Part shown: in pieces, positions 1-6,794 of the stretch
How the letters are laid out: each line of letters opens with the position of its first letter
Numbering within the stretch: position 1 is the first letter of the stretch
Assembly (NCBI GenBank): GCA_964598695.1
Contig: CAZRDB010000207.1
Coordinates: 1 to 8,217, forward strand
Direction of reading: 5' to 3'
Source: CAZRDB01 sp964598695
Lineage (GTDB): Bacteria; Armatimonadota; Zipacnadia; UBA1398
Length of the DNA: 8,217 nt
The notes under the pieces: generated by a model
Database searches by the model: none
The model's input: only the letters and a program-made list of their open reading frames with translations
Told to the model about the DNA's origin: nothing
Translations under genes and position numbers: made by a program

Positions 1-2050
1 GAAGCCACTCGCGCGTCTCGACCTGCCCACCGTCCATACACAGCACGTCCACGAACCCGAGACCGTCCGATGGTTCGGTCTCCGCGAAGACCCTCTCGCG
101 AATCCTGGCTCTCGCGTCGCCGGGCAGGCCGTGGCGCCTGAGCGCGACGGCCGCCCAGTAGCGCACGTTCGCGTCCGGGTCCGTGAGGTGGTCCGCCGCA
201 AGCGCGAGAAGCTCCTGCGACGGGTCGGCGAAGACTGAGCAGGCGCTCAGCGCCTCGCGGCGGGCGCCGCCGTCCTCTTGGCCGAGCAGGGACCTGATGC
301 AGTCGGTGGCTTCGTCGCGCGCTCCGCAGCGCCAGATCGCCCGGAGGGCCCAGTAGCGCGTCGAAGCGGCCTCTCCCCCCTCGGTGGCGAGCCCCACCAG
401 CCGGGCGAGGTGCTCCCGCGCGGCCACCGGCGCTCCACCGAGGATTGCCGCGGCGTCACGGCGGGCCTCGCGGCTCTCGCACGTCAGCGCCGAGGCTGCG
501 ACACGGACCTGCTTCTCGGTCCGTTCATCGAGCAACCGCAGGACGCGGGTGTATGCGGCAGCAGCCTCGTTGTCGGGAGGCAGCGACTCGTCCGCGAGGA
601 ACGCGCCGGCCTGGTCCGAGCGGCCCGTGTTGATGAGCACCATCGCGATCGCGTAACGGGCGTCGGGCGGTGCCCCGACGCGGGCGAGAGCCGGGATGAG
701 GGCCGCCAGGTCGCCATCGGCGGTCGCTCGGCCCAGCATCCGCGCCGCGGCTCTGCGGATCATCGGCGGGGAGTCGGCCCCGACCAGCTCGAGGAGCCTG
801 TCGCGGTCCGTCCCGACGCTGGCAGGGTCGAGCATCAGAAGCGCGTTGAGCGCATGGAGCCGCATCCGCGCGTCTGGACTCGTCAGGTAAGGGCTGATGG
901 CCGCGCTGATCTCGCCTTCCGACCTCCCCGCCGCCACCATCGCCTGCGCGATGAGGATCGGGTTCCCACTCGCGAGTTGGTCGCGATCGTCGCCCAGAGC
1001 TGGCGCTTGCGCCACCGTCCCCGCGTCTGCCGCCCCGACCCGCGTGATCCCGACCCCCACCAGCACACAAAGCCCCGCGATGCACAGACCCCACCGGGCC
1101 CGTCCGCTCAAGCAGGTCATCGCAACCTCCCCCTTTCCGAGGACCTCACGAACGCGCCGGGCAAGGCCGCCGCCTCTGCGCGCGGCCGGGATCCCCACGG
1201 CCGAGGCCAGCCTCTCGGCACACGCGACGAGTGCGGCCGCATAGGCATCGCGCTCCCCGGTCAGCGCCATCGCCCAGTCGTCACAGGCCTCCTCCGCCGC
1301 CCGGCGCAGTGCCGCGGAGATCACCCAGCTCATCGGATGCCACCACAGGAGGCAGCAGGCCAACTCGCAGGCCAGCCGCTCGAGCGGATCCCCGCGCCGG
1401 ATGTGCGCCAGCTCATGCACCAGCACGGCAGAGGCGCCTTCGGCCGACGCACGGAAGCCGCAGGGGAGCAGGAGGGTGGCCCGCACCGCACCGACGATGA
1501 CCGGTGCCCCCACGCGCCCCCCGACCCTCACCCGAGGCGTGGCACGGAGACCCAGCCGCTGTGACCAGTGCGCAGCCGCGGCGAGCAGCTCCGGCAGGAC
1601 GACCGCAGAGGCCTCCGCCACCAGGCGGCGGGCCGCGAGGGTGTTGGCGGTCAGGCGGGCAAGCCCGAGCGCCCAGCCCACGGCCATGACGGCGGCGAGC
1701 GCCAACAGCGGCGAGCCCGTGACGGCTGGCGCGGCGACCGGCACCGTCGCGGGCGATGCTTCCTCGCTGAGGTCCGTCCGGTCGGGTTCGGTCGGCGCGA
1801 CGTCTGCGAGCGGCGGCACGGGGGCCCGCGCTACGGAAGGGACGGCCACCCGAACCGTCACCGCCTGCAGCGACGGCCACACGAGTGCGGGCACCGGCGA
1901 GAGCAGGAACGCGACCAGCCCCACCCGCCACACCGCGCTGCGGACGGCGGCAGGCCGACCCCGAATGCAGAGCCCGACGACGACGAGCACGGCGCTCACC
2001 GCTGCTTGCGCCGCGAGCGCGTTACCGATCCTCTCCGCCCACATCGCCAT
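1..2050 (-). CDS. M56 (BlaR1-type) membrane metalloprotease with HEAT-repeat sensor, second copy; C-terminus cut by window edge
   Basis: This frame has no stop from 2050 to the left edge, so 683 residues are visible and the C-terminus is missing. Predicted membrane segments lie at about residues 10-28, 44-58, 115-131 and 320-340. A proline-rich loop of about 55 residues separates segments two and three. The protease domain sits between segments three and four, with zinc motif HELAH at 212-216 and EEACDDW at 253-259, so the M56 ligands and catalytic Glu213 are present. In BlaR1 this domain is cytoplasmic and the part after segment four is outside. Here that outer part is HEAT-like, with about six repeats seen from residue 385 on (for example DPDANVRYWAAVALRRHG). 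The ATG at 2050 is preceded by AAGGGGG four bases away; ATG 2044 is a possible alternative with ten-base spacing. The start lies inside the repressor gene (29-base overlap), suggesting translational coupling. It is clearly paralogous to the protease at 2668-5454, which predicts roughly 200 or more further residues beyond the edge. The signal sensed is unknown. Confidence 0.9.
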   Translation of the reverse strand, partial: MAMWAERIGNALAAQAAVSAVLVVVGLCIRGRPAAVRSAVWRVGLVAFLLSPVPALVWPSLQAVTVRVAVPSVARAPVPPLADVAPTEPDRTDLSEEASPATVPVAAPAVTGSPLLALAAVMAVGWALGLARLTANTLAARRLVAEASAVVLPELLAAAAHWSQRLGLRATPRVRVGGRVGAPVIVGAVRATLLLPCGFRASAEGASAVLVHELAHIRRGDPLERLACELACCLLWWHPMSWVISAALRRAAEEACDDWAMALTGERDAYAAALVACAERLASAVGIPAARRGGGLARRVREVLGKGEVAMTCLSGRARWGLCIAGLCVLVGVGITRVGAADAGTVAQAPALGDDRDQLASGNPILIAQAMVAAGRSEGEISAAISPYLTSPDARMRLHALNALLMLDPASVGTDRDRLLELVGADSPPMIRRAAARMLGRATADGDLAALIPALARVGAPPDARYAIAMVLINTGRSDQAGAFLADESLPPDNEAAAAYTRVLRLLDERTEKQVRVAASALTCESREARRDAAAILGGAPVAAREHLARLVGLATEGGEAASTRYWALRAIWRCGARDEATDCIRSLLGQEDGGARREALSACSVFADPSQELLALAADHLTDPDANVRYWAAVALRRHGLPGDARARIRERVFAETEPSDGLGFVDVLCMDGGQVETREWL

Positions 2051-2435
2051 CCATCCCCCTTCTGGCCAGGAGCCGCTTCAGCTCCGCCAGTTCGTCCGGT
2101 GTGAAGTCCGCCACGTCGAGCAGTGTCGAGACCAGCGCGTTGGGCGAGCCCCCGAACATGCGCTGGAGAACGTCCCGTACCGCTTGGCCGCGGACGTTCT
2201 CGGCCTCATCGGTCACACGGAAGACGAAGGTTCGGCCCTCCGTGCGGTGCGTTGCGAGGCCGCGCTTCTCGAGACTGCGCATGACCGTCTGGACCGTGGA
2301 GGAGCGGGGTCGCCGCTCCGGGGGGAATCCCTCCATCAGGTCGTAGACCGTCGCCTCCCCCAGCCGCTTGAGCACATCGAGCATCTCAAGCTGAAGCTCA
2401 CCCAGCTCCGTGATCCGATCCCTCCGAGCACCCAT
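2022..2435 (-). CDS. BlaI/MecI-family winged-helix transcriptional repressor
   Basis: A 137-residue protein, close to the usual 120-130 of the family. The N-terminal half is a winged helix with the family signature: ELGELQLEMLDVLKRLGEATVYDL, then the recognition region RSSTVQTVMRSLEKRGL and the wing THRTEGRTFVFRV. The C-terminal helices (about residues 77-125) correspond to the dimerisation region, which in BlaI/MecI is where the partner protease inactivates the repressor. The start at 2435 is chosen because GAGGTG (2442-2447) lies six bases upstream and because the family begins just before the ELGELQ helix. The frame stays open up to an ATG at 2609, but that extension is Arg/Ser-rich and unlike the family. 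The gene lies between two M56 protease genes on the same strand, and its last 29 bases overlap the start of the second. It probably represses its own operon and possibly the divergent promoter near 5500; that target is inferred. Confidence 0.93.
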   Translation of the reverse strand: MGARRDRITELGELQLEMLDVLKRLGEATVYDLMEGFPPERRPRSSTVQTVMRSLEKRGLATHRTEGRTFVFRVTDEAENVRGQAVRDVLQRMFGGSPNALVSTLLDVADFTPDELAELKRLLARRGMDGDVGGEDR

Positions 2436-2441
2436 CGTCTC

Positions 2442-2447
2442 CACCTC
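2442..2447 (-). promoter_or_regulatory. Ribosome binding site that fixes the repressor start
   Basis: On the minus strand GAGGTG lies six bases before the ATG at 2435. It decides between this start and the much longer open frame that reaches 2609. No comparable purine-rich site was seen for the longer form. Confidence 0.7.
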
Positions 2448-2513
2448 ACACGCCGCCGTCGGGCGGCCGTCGCTAGAGCAGCTCCCGCGCGCAAGGGCGA
2501 AGAGCGACAACCT

Positions 2514-2533
2514 GCGGAGGGTTGCCCCTCCGC
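2514..2533 (-). other. Perfect 8-bp GC-rich hairpin with GCAA tetraloop upstream of the repressor gene
   Basis: On the minus strand GCGGAGGG and CCCTCCGC pair perfectly around the loop GCAA, a GNRA tetraloop, which is unusually stable in RNA. It lies 78 bases before the repressor ATG and 134 bases after the stop of the protease gene at 2668. The following minus-strand sequence (AGGTTGTCGCTCTTCGCCCTT) is mildly T-rich but has no true T-tract. It could be an attenuator or terminator between the two genes, or a leader hairpin in the repressor mRNA. The sequence shows only the fold. Confidence 0.5.
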
Positions 2534-2541
2534 GCCACCCT

Positions 2542-2591
2542 AGGCGATTGCGTGTCAGGGGCGAAGCCCGTGCCCCTGACGCACAATCGCT
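2542..2591 (-). repeat. Intergenic imperfect palindrome, copy 1 of a dispersed hairpin repeat
   Basis: Bases 2544-2562 pair with 2572-2590: of 19 positions 17 are Watson-Crick, one is a G-T wobble and one is a mismatch, around a nine-base loop. Read on the minus strand it shares a 14-base exact core (ACGGGCTTCGCCCC, 2558-2571) and recognisable arms with the element at 8165-8213. It starts 76 bases after the stop of the M56 gene at 2668. There is no T-tract after it on either strand, so it is not a textbook intrinsic terminator. It may be a REP-like element or a mRNA 3'-end structure. Confidence 0.65.
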
Positions 2592-2667
2592 CAGGTAGAA
2601 CAGAAGCACCGACTCTCGACGGGTCGTTGCTCGACGCCGTTACCCGCAGCGTCCTCCTGCGAGCGGT

Positions 2668-5454
2668 CTAGTCGGTCAGCTCCCAGACCTTCGCCCGCGC
2701 CGCCTCGAGTGTCAGCCGCTCGGCGTGGCCGTCCGCGAAGGCCACGCAGACCGTCCCGTCACCCCACCAGTCCGCGAGCATCTCCGGCCCGCCGATGGGG
2801 CATGGGTCGGCGTCCGCGGCCTCGAACAGGAGCACGGTGTTCGCCGGATCGGCGATCTCAGCGGTGTTGGCGCCGGCTAGCGCCGCGTTCAGCGCATAGC
2901 CAACCCGCTGAGTCGGCGCGCCGGGCGAGCCCAGCATGCTGAGGCTCTTCAGGTAGGGCATGACCAGCTCAGGCCACCAGCCGCCCGGGAGGTACTCGTC
3001 GTAGTCCTGCGCGTAGCTGAGCATCGCGGTGGCGAGGAGGCGGGCGTTGGCGAGCGCCGCCGCACGCGCGTCGGGCGGCGGGGACTCGGTCTCCGGGGTC
3101 GGAACGCCGAGCCGCTCGAGAGACCGGCGTGCCTCGGCGCGGACGGTCTCGTCCCGATCGCCGAGCATCGCCTTCACGAGCTTTGCGCGCCTCTCCGCGC
3201 TCGGCTGTCCCGCCTCAGCGAGCCACTCCGTCGCGATCCTGCGGATCTCGGGCGCGGCATCGCTGAGCAGTTGGGGGGGCACCGCGTAGCCGGCGACACC
3301 CTCCTCGTCCCAGCCGGGCGTCGTGTAGCAGAGCACCTTGGCGAGCCAGAGGCGATCGGCCCCCGCGCTCGCGGGCAGCCGCGAGAGCAGCTCGCCCCGC
3401 AGGGCTTGCGTGTCCCCGTGCAGCGAGAGCGCTCCGAAGGCCGTCGCGGCGCAGTCGGGGTCCGGATCGGACAGGGCCAGCGACCGCAGGCGCTCGCGTG
3501 CCGTCGCCGTCAGCTCGATCTGCTCCAGCGCCCAGAGCGCGTTCCTCCGCACCCGGGGCTCAGGGTCGTCGAGAGCCGATAGGACCACGCGCAGGAACTC
3601 GCCCGCGCGATCCCGGAGCCGGCCGACGGTGAGCAGCGCAGCCAAGCGCCGATCGAGTGCCGGGTCTCTCGACAGCGTCTCGATGCACTCGCGCGCGGCC
3701 GGCTCGGCCCCGCACTGCCAGAGCGCGACGGTCGCACTCACCATCGCGTCACGGGCAGGGTCGCCCAGCGCGGCAGCCTTCAGCTTGTCCTCGACCACGC
3801 GAGCCGCCGGCCCGGCGGCGCCCAACAGCCGAGCCGCACTGCTCCGCACGCTCGGGTCGGGGTCTGTCAGAGCCTCCGCGACGGACTGGGCCGCGGCCTC
3901 GTCGAGCGCGACCTTGGCCCGCTGGGCATACCCGAGATACGCCAGCCGGCCTTCCGAATCGGCGGGCAAGCCGGCGTCGACGATCGCGCGGGACGCAGCG
4001 CCGCTATCCCCGCGCTTGGCCATCTCACAGGCGGCGATGAGCCGCAGCCCCTGTGGGAGCGTTGCGTTGCCGGTCGCGCTCCTCAGCTCCTCCGGTGTGC
4101 AGATCTGGGCGAGCGTGCCCCACACTCGCTGGGCCGCTTGCCGCACCGCAAGGTCGGGGTCGTCGGCCGCCATCGTCAGCACCCGGGCGCGGTAGGACTC
4201 CGAGCCGGCCGCCCCCCCGAAGCTGAAGCAGGCGTCGAGGGCCCGGCGGCGCACGCGCGGGTCGGGGTCCGAGAGGAACGGCTCCAGTGCCGCGAACCGC
4301 TCCGCGTCGGGCCGGCCCTGCCGGAGCATCTGCCGCGAGATGAGGATCGGGTCCCCGCTCTCGAGCTGATCCGCCGTAGCCTTCGGCGTGCGTAGTGGCT
4401 CCCTCGATCCCTCGCCTCCCTGGGCGACGACTCGTGTCAGCCCGATCGCCAGGAACGCGCAGATCGTGAGTGCGCCAACCGCCAGACGTGCCGTACCTGT
4501 CAGACGTGTCATGCGGACCACATCCCCCTTCAGAAGGAGCCCGCGCACGCGCCGCACAAGGGCCCCGCCCCTCCGCGCGGCGGGGATCCCCGCCACGCGG
4601 CACAACCTCTCGGCGCAGCTCACCAGGGCCTGCGCGTAGGTCTCTCGCTCCCCGGTGAGCGCCACGGCCCAGTCGTCGCAGGCCTCCTCGGCCGCGCGCC
4701 GCGCGGCCTCGCCCGCGATCCACACGAACGGATGCCACCACCACAGCGCACGGACGATCTCGCAGCTCGCCTGGGCGAGCGTGTCCCTCCGCGCGATGTG
4801 GGCCAGCTCATGGATCAGGATCGCCGCCTCGCCGGGCTCCTCGCCCCCGAACGCGGGAGGCAGCACCAGGCAGGGCCGCAGGCTGCCGGCCACGAGGGGG
4901 GCGCGCAAGGTCGGGCTGACCCGCACCGGCGGCGCGTGCCGCAGCCCCAGCCGCCGGCCGGCATCGGAGACGCGCTCGATGGTCCCCGGCGCAACCGGGA
5001 GCCTCGCGGCCCGCACGAGCCGGCCCGCACGTACCAGGCCGAGGCTCCAGAGCGCCGCCACAGCGAGCGAGCCGGCAGCCCAGACGAACAGCCCGAGCGC
5101 CGCTGACAGCTTCGGGGGCCGCGCGGAGGGCGGCCGGACTACCGCCCGGGCCGGTGGTTCGGCGACGAGGCCAGGGCTCGGGTCGAGGCGCACCACCGGC
5201 GGGGCGGGCACGGGGCGCGGCATGGGCTCCAGCACCGCGGCGGAGATCGGCGCGGGGACGCTCCAGCCCGGCGCACCAGCCCAGCGAGTGGCCGCCGGGA
5301 GTGCGGGAGCGATCAGGAAGGCGGCGATCGCGACGTGCCAGACGGCGCTCCGCACGGCCGCGGGACGCCGGCGGCACAGCCCCGCGGCGATCAGCGCCAC
5401 CGCCACGGCAACGGTCTGCGCCCCAAGTGCACCAAGAACGGTCTCCCCTCGCAT
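2668..5454 (-). CDS. M56 (BlaR1-type) membrane metalloprotease with HEAT repeats and pseudopilin-like C-terminus
   Basis: A 928-residue protein starting at the ATG at 5454, chosen because AGGGGG lies six bases upstream and the N-terminus then aligns with the paralog at 2050. A GTG at 5475 would add seven residues. Membrane segments lie at about 8-26, 37-55, 117-142 and 324-343. The protease domain between three and four has HELAH at 215-219 and EEACDDW at 256-262, so zinc ligands and Glu216 are intact. Beyond segment four, residues about 375-785 hold about nine HEAT-like repeats (DPDPRVRRRALDACF, DDPEPRVRRNALWALEQI, GDRDETVRAEARRSLERLG and others). Residues about 805-928 resemble a DUF1559-type pseudopilin without its N-terminal hydrophobic helix: LLATAMLSYAQDYDEYLPGG, then VGYALNAALAG, NTVLLFEA and VAFADGHAERL. 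The His of the H-X9-DG motif is absent at its expected place. BlaR1 usually has about 600 residues and a penicillin-binding sensor, and none is seen here. By family it should cleave or signal to the repressor at 2022-2435; the ligand is unknown. Confidence 0.9.
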   Translation of the reverse strand: MRGETVLGALGAQTVAVAVALIAAGLCRRRPAAVRSAVWHVAIAAFLIAPALPAATRWAGAPGWSVPAPISAAVLEPMPRPVPAPPVVRLDPSPGLVAEPPARAVVRPPSARPPKLSAALGLFVWAAGSLAVAALWSLGLVRAGRLVRAARLPVAPGTIERVSDAGRRLGLRHAPPVRVSPTLRAPLVAGSLRPCLVLPPAFGGEEPGEAAILIHELAHIARRDTLAQASCEIVRALWWWHPFVWIAGEAARRAAEEACDDWAVALTGERETYAQALVSCAERLCRVAGIPAARRGGALVRRVRGLLLKGDVVRMTRLTGTARLAVGALTICAFLAIGLTRVVAQGGEGSREPLRTPKATADQLESGDPILISRQMLRQGRPDAERFAALEPFLSDPDPRVRRRALDACFSFGGAAGSESYRARVLTMAADDPDLAVRQAAQRVWGTLAQICTPEELRSATGNATLPQGLRLIAACEMAKRGDSGAASRAIVDAGLPADSEGRLAYLGYAQRAKVALDEAAAQSVAEALTDPDPSVRSSAARLLGAAGPAARVVEDKLKAAALGDPARDAMVSATVALWQCGAEPAARECIETLSRDPALDRRLAALLTVGRLRDRAGEFLRVVLSALDDPEPRVRRNALWALEQIELTATARERLRSLALSDPDPDCAATAFGALSLHGDTQALRGELLSRLPASAGADRLWLAKVLCYTTPGWDEEGVAGYAVPPQLLSDAAPEIRRIATEWLAEAGQPSAERRAKLVKAMLGDRDETVRAEARRSLERLGVPTPETESPPPDARAAALANARLLATAMLSYAQDYDEYLPGGWWPELVMPYLKSLSMLGSPGAPTQRVGYALNAALAGANTAEIADPANTVLLFEAADADPCPIGGPEMLADWWGDGTVCVAFADGHAERLTLEAARAKVWELTD

Positions 5455-5460
5455 CGCGGA

Positions 5461-5466
5461 CCCCCT
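5461..5466 (-). promoter_or_regulatory. Ribosome binding site that fixes the first M56 start
   Basis: AGGGGG on the minus strand lies six bases before the ATG at 5454. It overlaps the codons that would follow the alternative GTG at 5475, favouring the ATG. Confidence 0.6.
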
Positions 5467-5487
5467 CACGCGCACACGGCAACCGTA

Positions 5488-5517
5488 AGCTTATACCTAC
5501 CAGCTTATAGGTGCCTA
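5488..5517 (-). promoter_or_regulatory. Operator-like cluster of direct and inverted repeats
   Basis: The octamer AGCTTATA occurs at 5488-5495 and 5502-5509, forming a 14-base tandem repeat with 11 of 14 matches. Over it lies a dyad, ACCTA (5495-5499) with TAGGT (5508-5512), separated by eight bases. A further GCCTA follows at 5513-5517 as a partner for TAGG. The cluster overlaps the putative -10 box of the M56 promoter in the divergent gap. That is a natural place for a dimeric repressor such as the BlaI homologue encoded nearby. Binding is inferred; the repeats are seen. Confidence 0.45.
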
Positions 5518-5530
5518 CGCTTTGCGTCAA
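5504..5530 (-). promoter_or_regulatory. Candidate sigma70-type promoter for the M56 gene
   Basis: On the minus strand TTGACG (5525-5530, five of six to the -35 consensus) is followed after 15 bases by TATAAG (5504-5509, five of six to the -10 consensus). The 15-base spacing is shorter than the usual 17. A second TATAAG at 5490-5495 is too far from the same -35 to replace it. The region is clearly less GC-rich than its surroundings. Transcription would begin some 40-45 bases before the ATG at 5454. Confidence 0.45.
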
Positions 5531-5663
5531 CCGTTACACTCTCGATGCTGCGCCTTGCACTCTGGGGTCCCCGGGCGAGCGCGCCGTTACGACCAAACGA
5601 GGGCCGAGCCCCCACCCGCCAGAAGAGAGCAGACGGGCGGGGTGTTGCGGAAGGGAGCACGCG

Positions 5664-6731
5664 ATGCCCGCCGAGACGCTCGTCTGCCCGGCGTGTGGAG
5701 CCGAGAACCCCGCGAGGCGCGCCGGCCGGCGCTGCCGGAGCTGTGGGGGGGACCTGACCGCTCAGCCGCCGCCCGCCGAGTTCCGACTCGAGGCAATGCC
5801 CGCGGTCGCGTCGCCGCCCCCGACCCCGGAGGCCGAGCCCCAGGAGGTCGAGCCGCCCTCGCCGGAGCAACTCCCCCTGCTTGCGCCCGCCCCGAGAGAG
5901 GTCCCGCTCGCCCTGCGGCTCCCGCTGCTGTTCGGGGGGCCGGCCGGGCTCTTCGGCTGGCTGTTCGCGATGATCGGCTCGCTGGTGCTCGCGGGCTTCC
6001 TGCCGTTCACCGACCTCGTGAGCCCCCGAATCGCCTCCCAGCCCTCCGAGACCACACGGGGCGTCATCCTCCGCGTCGAGCTGACCAGTTGCACCGAGAA
6101 CGAGCACCGCGTCTACGCCTACCACTACGGCTACCGGGCCGCGGACGGCGAGGTACGCGAGGGGGTCTCCTTCGCCTACGCCGATGCCGCGCGCGAAGGC
6201 GATCGGGTCGACGTACGGTACCTCCGTGGATCGCCGGAGGTTGCCAAGGTGGAGGGGATGCGCGCCCGGCCCTTCGGTCTCGCGGTGCTGTTCGTGCTCA
6301 TCTTCCCGTTGGTCGGGCTGTGCTTCATCGCCGCGACCTACGCGAAGGGTCGGAGGGCGATCGACGACCTCCGCAACGGGATCCTCGCCCGGGGCAAGTT
6401 GCGCGACGTGCGCGGGACGAACGTGGTGGTCAACAACCGCCCCGTGCTGGAGATGGTCTTCGAGTTCGTCGACCGGCAGGGCGTCACGCAGACCGCCAAG
6501 GCGCGCACCACCGAACCAGCCAAGCTGCAGGACCAGCCCACCGAGCTGCTGATCTACCGGCCCGACCGGCCGGCCAGTGCGGTGCTCCTCGACGCGCTGC
6601 CCGGCAGCCCGGTCCTTTCGGAGAGCGGCGAGTGGCAGGCGCCCGGGGGTGGGCGGGCCGCCTGGCTGCTGCTCCTGCCGGTGCTGACGCTCACGGCGCT
6701 GGCGATCGGGGTCTGGCTCGCGCTCAGGTAA
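5664..6731 (+). CDS. Zinc-ribbon, DUF3592-like membrane protein
   Basis: A 355-residue protein. The ATG at 5664 has AAGGGAG six bases upstream (5651-5657), and the protein then opens directly with a zinc ribbon. The frame is open back to 5511, but the extra residues are unconserved-looking. The ribbon has Cys8, Cys11, Cys24 and Cys27 (CPAC...CRSC). A Pro/Glu-rich linker covers about 45-80. Predicted membrane segments are at about 95-117, 204-226 and 332-353. Two DUF3592-like beta-rich modules occupy about 132-196 (RGVILRVELTS, YAYHYGYRAADGEV, GDRVDVRYLRGSPEVAK) and 241-310 (LARGKLRDVRG, LEMVFEFVDRQGVTQ, TELLIYRPDRPASAVLLDAL). Each module flanks a membrane segment, the usual DUF3592 arrangement. 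The biochemical role of the family is not established. It is probably the first gene of a plus-strand unit with the gene at 6795, 63 bases downstream, and is transcribed divergently from the M56 gene. Confidence 0.85.
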   Translation: MPAETLVCPACGAENPARRAGRRCRSCGGDLTAQPPPAEFRLEAMPAVASPPPTPEAEPQEVEPPSPEQLPLLAPAPREVPLALRLPLLFGGPAGLFGWLFAMIGSLVLAGFLPFTDLVSPRIASQPSETTRGVILRVELTSCTENEHRVYAYHYGYRAADGEVREGVSFAYADAAREGDRVDVRYLRGSPEVAKVEGMRARPFGLAVLFVLIFPLVGLCFIAATYAKGRRAIDDLRNGILARGKLRDVRGTNVVVNNRPVLEMVFEFVDRQGVTQTAKARTTEPAKLQDQPTELLIYRPDRPASAVLLDALPGSPVLSESGEWQAPGGGRAAWLLLLPVLTLTALAIGVWLALR

Positions 6732-6794
6732 GGCACGCCACCCCGCTGCCGCTCAGGCGTCAGGGTACGCGGGGCGGGCGGGACGGAGGACCAT

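Noticed and set aside
278..1564. Long plus-strand open frame (428 codons) and others through 2543
   Set aside because: They lie antisense to a frame with a complete M56 active site and HEAT repeats. The translations are Arg/Pro/His-rich without any domain, as expected of shadows in GC-rich DNA.
2436..2609. N-terminal extension of the repressor to an ATG at 2609
   Set aside because: The added ~58 residues do not look like the family and would run through both hairpins. A good ribosome binding site sits right before the ATG at 2435.
1..5454. Beta-lactam resistance (blaR1-blaI) locus
   Set aside because: The protease and repressor belong to those families, but no penicillin-binding sensor domain and no beta-lactamase are visible, so gene symbols blaR1 and blaI would imply an unsupported function.
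4655..5488. Plus-strand open frame of 277 codons opposite the first M56 gene
   Set aside because: It is Ser/Ala/Arg-rich low-complexity translation, antisense to a well-supported gene, with no family resemblance.
6741..6774. Possible hairpin CCCCGC/GCGGGG between the DUF3592 gene and the secreted-protein gene
   Set aside because: Six base pairs with a 22-base loop is within chance at this GC content, so it is not called a terminator and the two genes are treated as one likely transcript.
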